DNA of 15,265 nt from Flammula alnicola (lineage: Eukaryota; Basidiomycota; Agaricomycetes; Agaricales; Strophariaceae), in assembly GCA_015499995.1 (NCBI GenBank), contig JADNRV010000737.1, positions 1 through 15,265 on the forward strand. Reading direction: 5' to 3'. The notes beneath the pieces were generated by a model that saw only the letters and a list, made by a program, of their open reading frames with translations, was not told the DNA's origin and did not search any database. Shown in pieces: positions 9,109 through 15,265 of the stretch (positions are counted from its first letter, which is position 1; the number at the start of each line of letters is the position of its first letter). The position numbers were made by a program, and so were the translations under genes.

Positions 9109-9705
9109 GAATATTTCCGGGTCCACGAATGAGGTTGGTTGTGCCGAATTTACGTCCACTTGGCTGACGGAAGGGTGGTAGAATGCCCAGCGTGCTATGT
9201 TTGCGAAGATTCTGCGGCCCTTTTGCGACGGTGACTTGCGGTTTGTTTGGCATCGCCTTTGAAGTTTACCTTTCTAAAATTAATATTCTTTCACTTGAAG
9301 GGCATTACGACGTTCTTGCAACACGCTTGCGACATTTTAGCTCGCAGTTATGTTTAGTTCCCAGGTGCCTTTTGGCGTCATCGAAGGCATCTGTCATCGC
9401 CGGCAAGACAAAGCGCCTCATGGCCACTGTCCTTATCTCTGTGGGGAATAGACCATGACATGCCCCTTCCTCATTGCACTTGGGATACATCGCTCCTGTC
9501 AAAGGGTTCGATGCGTGTGTATAACCCCTTGACATGGAGAAATCGTCGACAAAGCATGTTGCCATCCTTCATCGCGAATAACTTTGTTTTTCGAGGCCTA
9601 TATTTCATGGCATCCTTCTTTCATCTCCTCTCCTCACGTTCGGTAAGCGTTTTCTTCTCATAAATATGACCCGCGGTGACATCGTATACTGCTTAGATAC
9701 CCCCC
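9109..9705. other. Divergent intergenic region between transferase and F-box genes
   Basis: About 600 bp separates the two divergent starts and should hold both promoters. Minus-strand frame continues open from the transferase for about 165 bp but lacks an ATG. I see no further gene, no RNA gene and no strong regulatory motif. Confidence 0.4.
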
Positions 9706-11310
9706 ATGTCCTCAAATCCGAGCTCCGGGCACTATCTGAACTACAGAGCGGACCGTAACCGGAAAAAGAAACGACCCAAGGCACGCTTCGACTGGCATCC
9801 GATTCTTTCTTTTTTGAAGAAGAACGAACCGTATTTATTGCGCGCGGCGGATGAAGGACTGGAAATCCTGCAATGGTTTATGTGGAAACATCACTTCGCT
9901 CCCATCGACACCTCTAATGCGCTCGCCTGGTTAAATATCCCCGCCAATCTACTTCCACCCTCGAGATCAGTCATTCATGACCTCCCCCACGAACTACTCA
10001 CAAGAATCTTCTCGCTAGTGGTTCACAGTGACAGTACGCCACCCCAGGACCGTTATTCGAAGACAATACGCAGCTGCATTTCGTCCGGCTCTTCTCCGAC
10101 CACGCCACTCAGTGTCGGGCACGTCTGCCGTTTCTGGCGAGATATCGTTCATGGTACACCTACCCTCTGGTCAACCATTGTCGTCTGTTCTCCGGTCCAA
10201 AAGCATGTCGAAATCGCCTCGTTTTGGTTGGGCAAGACGGCCAATTGCCCTCTTAATTTGGTGTTAGAGCACTATACCTCACCAGATCCGTCCGTGTCCG
10301 CCATCGCGGAGTTATTTGTCGCTCAAGCCCACCGCTGGAAACGGATCTCTTTTACGCTCCGCGTCGAATCTCCGTTTTATAGTCTTCAGCCGAACGATAC
10401 GCCTCTTCTGGAAGAGTTCCGGATTCGCCTCGAAAACTGGGATCGAAGTCGTGCGGCCCGTTTCATTGGGGTCCTTCTCTCATCCTCGACTCTCAACACG
10501 ATAAATTGGGGCAAGTCCGTCTTTCACATACCGCTACCGGCAGAAACCCCATGGGGTCAACTGGTGGATATTACCTTTCATCGACTCGAGTTCTCTCAGG
10601 AGCTCTTTCTTACACTATCACAATGCCAGTCTTTGAAGATCCTTCAGCTTCGCCGCATGGGAAGAGTTACTACCACCCCCGATTTTCCAATCACCCTGCC
10701 CAAGGTCGAACGCCTTGTATGCGAACGCCCAGAATCCTTTGGGGATGTTTTCGATTCCTTTACGTTCCCCTCGCTCAACGATCTGGAGATCACCGCTTCA
10801 CCACTATTGAGCGGGGACATGGCCTCTCTGAGTAATATAGTTGAACGTTCTGGCTGTTGTCTGACGACGTTGGCTGTCGATAAACATGCCTTTCCTATTC
10901 TTTTCGCCCTCCCGTTCAAGAGGGTTGTCGTTCTCAAGGTTCTATCGGGTATCAAGGATCATGTGCTCATCCAAATGACGAAAAGAGCCGATGGAGAAGA
11001 AGATGTCCTTTTACCAAACGTACGACATATCTTTCTGGAAAATTGTCGGATTGTGGACGGGGTGCTGGCTGCGATGGTCTGGTCTCGGCGCGAGGAATTA
11101 CGGACTCTTCGAGTAGGCATCGATGCAGGGCAACATCCCAAGGATAGAATGACGCTCGCTTGGTTGAAGAAGGACGGGATGACGGTGGACATCCACGAAC
11201 CTGTTCCGGAGTTCCCTGTTTTCTTTTATGTTACTAGCTTTTCTACTGAACCGGAGAGCGATATTGTCCCCACTGTGTACTTTCCGGATCAGGACACTCT
11301 GTGGTCTTGA
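9706..11310 (+). CDS. F-box protein with leucine-rich C-terminal region
   Basis: This is a single uninterrupted reading frame of 534 residues. An F-box lies at about 89-160. It starts VIHDLPHELLTRIFSLV and continues to CRFWRDIVHGTPTLWSTIVV, the usual Agaricomycete form with the W-R-(D/L)-I-V and P-x-LW elements. In this family the F-box binds Skp1 and places the protein in an SCF ubiquitin ligase. The rest has irregular leucine-rich repeats (for example LKILQLRRM, LNDLEITASPLLS, LRTLRVGI) that would form the substrate-binding face. The N-terminal 85 residues are basic and then hydrophobic-helical, and I do not recognise them. The absence of introns is common in expanded fungal F-box families. 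It is convergent with the leucine-rich gene at 11508-12596. The substrate is unknown. Confidence 0.88.
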   Translation: MSSNPSSGHYLNYRADRNRKKKRPKARFDWHPILSFLKKNEPYLLRAADEGLEILQWFMWKHHFAPIDTSNALAWLNIPANLLPPSRSVIHDLPHELLTRIFSLVVHSDSTPPQDRYSKTIRSCISSGSSPTTPLSVGHVCRFWRDIVHGTPTLWSTIVVCSPVQKHVEIASFWLGKTANCPLNLVLEHYTSPDPSVSAIAELFVAQAHRWKRISFTLRVESPFYSLQPNDTPLLEEFRIRLENWDRSRAARFIGVLLSSSTLNTINWGKSVFHIPLPAETPWGQLVDITFHRLEFSQELFLTLSQCQSLKILQLRRMGRVTTTPDFPITLPKVERLVCERPESFGDVFDSFTFPSLNDLEITASPLLSGDMASLSNIVERSGCCLTTLAVDKHAFPILFALPFKRVVVLKVLSGIKDHVLIQMTKRADGEEDVLLPNVRHIFLENCRIVDGVLAAMVWSRREELRTLRVGIDAGQHPKDRMTLAWLKKDGMTVDIHEPVPEFPVFFYVTSFSTEPESDIVPTVYFPDQDTLWS

Positions 11311-11434
11311 AGCAATGAAACTGATTCGGTCATTTGTATGTAGTATGTAGCATGTCTAACGGTACAAGTAAACACATCTGATATCATCCGCGATACATAC
11401 TGTAAAATAGTTCCCGTATTTCGTTCTGATTCTT

Positions 11435-11464
11435 ATGGGTATACGATAAATGGGTATACGATAA
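11435..11464. repeat. Perfect 15-bp tandem duplication
   Basis: ATGGGTATACGATAA occurs twice head to tail (11435-11449 and 11450-11464). It lies between the stop codons of the two convergent genes, so it would fall in one or both 3' untranslated regions. It contains the palindrome GTATAC in each copy. Confidence 0.85.
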
Positions 11465-11507
11465 AAAGGCCATGTTATAGTTGACCTGCAGTGGTAGAGG
11501 AATTTGT

Positions 11508-12596
11508 TCAAGGCCGTTGCCTGTACCACTCCTCGCGGTCATCAACCAGCACATGTGCACGACCCCAGTGAGATGGCTCACGGTCAAAGAACCGTTTTAA
11601 AGAAGCCATGGAACCGCAATCCAAGGGCGCCCAGACCTCGACTTCCCTTAACGATATCCAAGGAATTGCCAGGCGCGACACGTCGTCGTGGTCGTTTTCA
11701 AAGGCGGATCGCGCAAGACGCAAAGACAAAGCTTCCAAGCTATGCAACACGATGTCTTTGAAAAACCTTGCCAGGCCAACCGTTGACGAAATCCTCAGAT
11801 GTCTGAGATGCATGTGATGGAGAATGCCCGTGGACACTTCGCCGAGCGCACCCAGATGCTCGACCTCGCATGAGGCAAGGAGAGGGCAGTTGGAGAGGAT
11901 GTCTATCAGATCATCAGGGTCAAGCACACAATCAAGTAGACGAAGCTCTGTCAGGCGTCCGAATTTGATTTCGGGCCCGGTGCTGAAAACGGCGTCCCAG
12001 GGACTACTACGGGATAGTGGCCGGGTGAAGAGGAAATGCGCGAATGGGCCGGTCCATGTAAGTTTCTGGAGAGATGCAAGACGATCGATGTTCACCTCCA
12101 TACGGTCTATGGCGTCGTCAGTCACTGCGAGCTTATTCCTCAGGATTTCGACATTGAGCTCGAGCGGAGGTGTGCCTTTGGTTGATCCAGGAGAGTAATG
12201 GAGTGCTAGGATTTCCAGCAGTTCGCGGAAGTTATCGAGCGCAGCATCAGCGCACAGATGCATGCGTAGATGGAGCTTGAAAGGCCTGCAGACATACGAG
12301 ACATGGTTCCGTAGTGCCTTTGCACATGATGCCTGGAGCTGTCTCGTCCAATCTTGTTGGTGGTGCAATCCACCGATCTCGACAAGAGCGCCATCGACGG
12401 AAGGTGAGGCGGAGACGCTGGATTTAGGTTGTCGATGGAACAAGTCTTCTGATACATAGAAGACGAGGAGGATGGCTATCAAGTAATCGGGAAGTACGGC
12501 AGACTGAGAGAAAAATAGGCCGCATATCAATAAAATGAGAAAAATGTCTAGAGTGGTGATTTTGGACAGGGCCATGGATGAGAAGGAAAGTGTCAT
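11508..12596 (-). CDS. Leucine-rich F-box/LRR-type protein with hydrophobic N terminus
   Basis: The main exon encodes 362 residues from ATG 12596 to TGA at 11508. The C-terminal two thirds resembles the leucine-rich half of basidiomycete F-box proteins: LTELRLLDCVLDPDDLIDIL, NCPLLASCEVEHLGALGE, HLRHLRIS, SLEALSLRLARSAF and SLREVEVWAPL. No proper F-box is present. Instead residues 15-35 and 37-49 are strongly hydrophobic and could form a membrane hairpin or signal anchor; the LPDYLIAIL piece could also be a decayed F-box start. An in-frame upstream exon of 20 bp is possible, 12731-12712 (ATG then MDLKIP), joined through a 102-bp intron 12711-12610 with GTGAGT and CTCAG ends. That would make 373 residues. 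A third start, MALSK, lies within the exon. Function unknown; a protein-binding scaffold is the most one can infer. Confidence 0.72.
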   Translation of the reverse strand: MTLSFSSMALSKITTLDIFLILLICGLFFSQSAVLPDYLIAILLVFYVSEDLFHRQPKSSVSASPSVDGALVEIGGLHHQQDWTRQLQASCAKALRNHVSYVCRPFKLHLRMHLCADAALDNFRELLEILALHYSPGSTKGTPPLELNVEILRNKLAVTDDAIDRMEVNIDRLASLQKLTWTGPFAHFLFTRPLSRSSPWDAVFSTGPEIKFGRLTELRLLDCVLDPDDLIDILSNCPLLASCEVEHLGALGEVSTGILHHMHLRHLRISSTVGLARFFKDIVLHSLEALSLRLARSAFENDHDDVSRLAIPWISLREVEVWAPLDCGSMASLKRFFDREPSHWGRAHVLVDDREEWYRQRP

Positions 12597-13185
12597 TTGA
12601 GCTCGATTTCTGAGGAACTTATCGTTGGTATTTCGAGAAGCGATTGCCAGAACACAATGGGTGGTTAATGTTATGCAAGGCAGCGAATATGGCTTTTAAC
12701 TCGATACTCACCTCGGGATTTTAAGATCCATAGTTACGAGCACAAGGAAAAGGAGTACAGTCGCGCAAGACCTTTTGTTATCCTCTCTTTGACTGGCAAT
12801 GATATGCCCATGCGCTGGAATCAACGCTGACATTTGCTTTTTGTTTGTATAGCCTGAGGCTGTCCCTCGCGTCGACGCTTTGGTCAATTGTTGTCCGTCC
12901 TAGTGACTGTCACCTTAGGAGATCTGCTGTGCGTTCTTATCGTCTTTTGTCATGCATCCCCAAGAACTATAACGAATGGAAATGGAATGTGGAGAGTCTG
13001 AAATGCAGCAGAAACGCGTTTAAGTTGGAAAAAGTTTAAAAAGTAGATTTGGGAGGTCACGGCACCGTCGGACCGGCTTGCCGAGGAAGCATGCCAACGT
13101 CTTCAAGTTCCAATGTCATGGGCTCGTTACTCGTGTCTGTGGATCATGATGTATCTGATTTGTTATTCATACTATTATCAGCTAA

Positions 13186-13235
13186 CGAGGTAGTTACCTA
13201 GTAGTTAACTGAGTTACCCATGTAACGTAGTTAAG
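13186..13235. repeat. GTTAC/GTAAC-rich segment, possible transposon end
   Basis: Within 50 bp the words TAGTTACC, TAGTTAAC, GAGTTACCC, GTAACG and TAGTTAAG follow one another in both orientations, with a 5-bp hairpin GTTAC-CCAT-GTAAC at 13213-13226. Such dense short inverted words resemble terminal regions of miniature inverted-repeat elements in basidiomycetes. I did not find a matching far end, so the element is unproven. Confidence 0.3.
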
Positions 13236-14277
13236 TATCGGAGATTCATTCTATCATTCTACCAAATCATGATATGTCCCACTGGGGCAGCTAATCTAAT
13301 CTGGACATCACCGGTAGCATTAATCAATATTCTGAGTTGATCCTCAATTGATCCTGAGGCTGCAGAGCAGACATTCGCCGCGCTATCTCGGTTGAGTGCA
13401 GCTCGCTCACGGATTTGGGAATAATTCCACTGTACCTGTGGCAGGAGCACTCAATCTGGAGCTGCCGATACAATCGCACCTCCGGAATAAGTACCACGAA
13501 AACAGTGATTCGGGATGAGGAATCAGACGTTTTATTTAGGGTACTGCACTTAAAATAAATACTGACGTTCAGTGTAATCATCGACTTGCCACCTGCCATC
13601 AACGAGATGTACAATTTTAGTGCCGATCGAAACCAAATCGAAACACCTTCGGATTGTTGCGCAGACCTTGTACATACGTACTCATTGCGCAGATTTTCTG
13701 GAGCATCTTTAATCCGATTGTCACTATGCACTGTGGACCAACAAGCACTGGCAGCGCTGCCGGAATTTGACATGCGGTGATAGGCACCATCATGCACTCG
13801 TCCAACGAGTTACAACGATCGATCATCTGTTTCGTCGACTCGGGCGCTATAATTGTGATCCATGGTGTTGATCTGACCTGATGCAAGAGTGGCGTTGCTC
13901 CCGAAAGGTGAACGACAGTACTTCTGCAGTTTTTACTTTCGACCGGCCTCGACTATTAGAGATTCAAGTTATGCTAAACTCTGTATGTCTCTGTATGTTT
14001 AAAATGCTTCTGGTTTGGTAAATGATGGATCTCTTAATATACAGAGAAAAGTGCCTCCCAGAATCCAGATATGGGCTTCTTACTTTCGTGCTGGCAAATG
14101 AATGATACGAAGGATAATTTTAACGAGCTGGTGATCACCAACGTTTCCCTTGACACTCAGTAAGATTGCATTCCTAGGCGGGTGGGCTTTGATATACTAC
14201 GTATAATTATAAATCGCAGAAGAATTATTGTCTCAACTTGTTTCTCTCTCTGACTCCAAGATTGATGCCAGCGTGAA

Positions 14278-14285
14278 TATAAAAG
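14278..14285 (+). promoter_or_regulatory. TATA box of the final gene
   Basis: TATAAAAG lies 133 bp before the ATG at 14411. It is the best TATA match upstream of any gene in this window, and would predict transcription starting around 14305-14315, inside or next to the 14-bp duplication. Confidence 0.55.
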
Positions 14286-14299
14286 AAGGCCACTGGCTA

Positions 14300-14327
14300 C
14301 CCTCGTGCGTAAACCCTCGTGCGTAAA
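14300..14327. repeat. Perfect 14-bp tandem duplication in leader
   Basis: CCCTCGTGCGTAAA occurs twice head to tail at 14300-14313 and 14314-14327, about 20-50 bp after the TATA box. It would fall at the transcription start or in the early 5' leader of the gene at 14411. Confidence 0.85.
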
Positions 14328-14410
14328 GTTAACTTAGCCCTGTGCTCTCCGTTGCTCACTTCTTCCTTGATTTGTCGCAGGACATCCCATCAAGTTTGGT
14401 AGTACAGCAC

Positions 14411-15265
14411 ATGCCGTCCTTTTCTACCGTGGTTGAGGACACCTCTCCTATCTTGGAATACGGCGGAAGTTGGAGAGCTGGAACCTCTCTTGACGATCAA
14501 TCCGCTGACCAGTAAGTCCAACACTTCCATCGGCAATTTCTCATTCTGACGCCTGCTACTTGTACAATATAATCTCAGGTACACCCAGAGCAGCTTTACA
14601 CTCACACAAGCTGCGGGATCCACCATGACTTTCAAATTTAACGGGACATCAGTCGGAGTATTTGGTGCAAGGCGGGGCAACCACGGTCCTTTTCAGGTTC
14701 AGATAACAACCAAATCTCCCAACACTTTCCGGAGTTCCCCCAAATTCGTCTCAAGCGTTGTTCAACCAAACATTATTCAGTGCAGTCGTACAACCCGGGC
14801 TCCATACTTTAACCGTGACAAATAAGGCCGCCACTTTCTTGGATATCGATTATGTGAGTTCTCTCGCGGTAGGACACTGTTCGCAAGAATTCTGTCTGAC
14901 TTTGCATTGGTTAATTTTTAGGTTGCATTCGAAACCAGTGTTGGAAATTATAATGAAAGCTTGATTTCCAATACTTTTCAAGACGACCATCCTTTGTTTG
15001 TGTACACTCCATCTGCTTCATGGACGACTCCAGACATTGTTGGCTCATTTGTGGGAGGATCGGGGCAGTACGTCGCTTCTATGCTACAAACATTTACCGG
15101 TGACGAAATTTGTGGTTCAGCGCCACTACTGATCAGTCAGCTATGCTGAATCTAACTTTCCAAGTAAGCTCTCCTTTCCTTCCTTCTCGCAACGTTGCTT
15201 TGATCATTTACTACATAGGGCGAGTTCAATTGGCATCAAGCTTCAGAATATGGATAAAAACATAT
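14411..15265 (+). CDS. Basidiomycete surface-type protein, partial, with two frame breaks
   Basis: Exons appear to be 14411-14511, 14579-14853, 14922-15163 and 15219 onward, with GT-AG introns of 67, 68 and 55 bp. The product begins VEDTSPILEYGGSW, then ADQYTQSSFTLTQ, FKFNGTSVGVFGARR.NHGPF, and, in another frame, NQTLFSAVVQPGLHTLTVTN with LDIDY at the end of exon 2. Exon 3 starts a second copy of the same layout: PLFVYTPSASWTTPDIVGSF. This paired beta-sandwich-like arrangement is typical of a large Agaricomycete family of unknown function, often followed by a membrane segment. Frames switch near 14700-14707 (one extra base or two missing) and near 15113-15116 (one missing base), so the conserved protein cannot be read straight through. 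With the second switch, exon 4 reads to a TAA at 15255, but I cannot tell whether that is the true end. No signal peptide is visible at this start. Confidence 0.6.

Larger units (their letters stand above)
12732..14410. other. Gene-poor region with small repeats
   Basis: About 1.7 kb has no gene I can support. Two overlapping minus-strand open frames (13324-13797 and 13617-13886) are long for noncoding DNA, but I recognise no domain in either and they read through each other in different frames. A cluster of GTTAC/GTAAC words at 13186-13235 looks like the end of a small DNA element. The right part holds the TATA box and leader of the final gene. Confidence 0.4.

Noticed and set aside
9160..9276. 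Upstream extension of the transferase reading frame, including a GTG at 9159
   Set aside because: The frame is open but has no ATG, and non-ATG starts should not be assumed for a nuclear fungal gene; the ATG at 9108 still gives a complete membrane-anchor protein.
13324..13886. Two overlapping minus-strand open frames, first considered as a cysteine-containing secreted protein such as a hydrophobin
   Set aside because: The cysteine spacing does not fit the hydrophobin pattern in any frame, no signal peptide is visible, and the frames overlap without splice sites that would join them.
14697..14734. Short intron as an explanation for the frame switch in the final gene
   Set aside because: The only GT-AG pair that fits would be 38 bp, shorter than any other intron here (47 bp or more), and it would remove residues expected in the domain.

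Overview
The window looks like nuclear DNA of a filamentous basidiomycete, most likely an Agaricomycete. Evidence: spliceosomal introns of about 50-70 bp (GT...AG) interrupt conserved genes, coding is dense on both strands, and several proteins belong to families I know mainly from mushroom-forming fungi (F-box/leucine-rich proteins, the 'FFVAPQ...AEIK' orphan family, and paired beta-sandwich-like surface proteins). I see no bacterial operons, phage, CRISPR array, rRNA or convincing tRNA. No species was assigned.  Layout, left to right: (1) 192-760 (+), a small orphan protein whose reading frame breaks near 650; its fold may be PD-(D/E)XK-like. (2) 1347-4437 (-), an eight-exon gene for origin recognition complex subunit 1 (ORC1: BAH, acidic/basic linker, AAA+ ATPase, winged helix), about 901 residues, with one base missing inside the Walker A codons. 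Its upstream region holds an ACGCGT box and an E2F-like TTCCCGCCAA site. (3) 4438-6475, a long intergenic stretch with one weak candidate for a spliced minus-strand gene. (4) 6476-7021 (+), ribosomal protein eS10 (RPS10), three coding exons. (5) 7184-9108 (-), a type II membrane protein resembling protein O-fucosyltransferases, with a short 3' exon. (6) 9706-11310 (+), an intronless F-box protein. (7) 11508-12596 (-), possibly extended to 12731 by a 20-bp exon, a leucine-rich protein of the F-box/LRR type that has a hydrophobic N terminus and no clear F-box. (8) 12732-14410, a gene-poor stretch with small repeats. (9) 14411 to the right edge (+), a partial basidiomycete surface-type protein with a TATA box and a 14-bp duplication upstream and two further frame breaks.  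The seven supported genes alternate strictly in orientation (+ - + - + - +), so they form convergent pairs with short gaps (162 and 197 bp for two of them) and divergent pairs with longer shared upstream regions. They do not form a pathway: ORC1 and eS10 are housekeeping genes, and the rest are accessory. The most important point for a reader is that three genes carry single-base frame breaks inside conserved sequence, including the essential ORC1. This points first to indel errors in the assembly, second to real allelic damage. I did not find a convincing new multi-gene system here.
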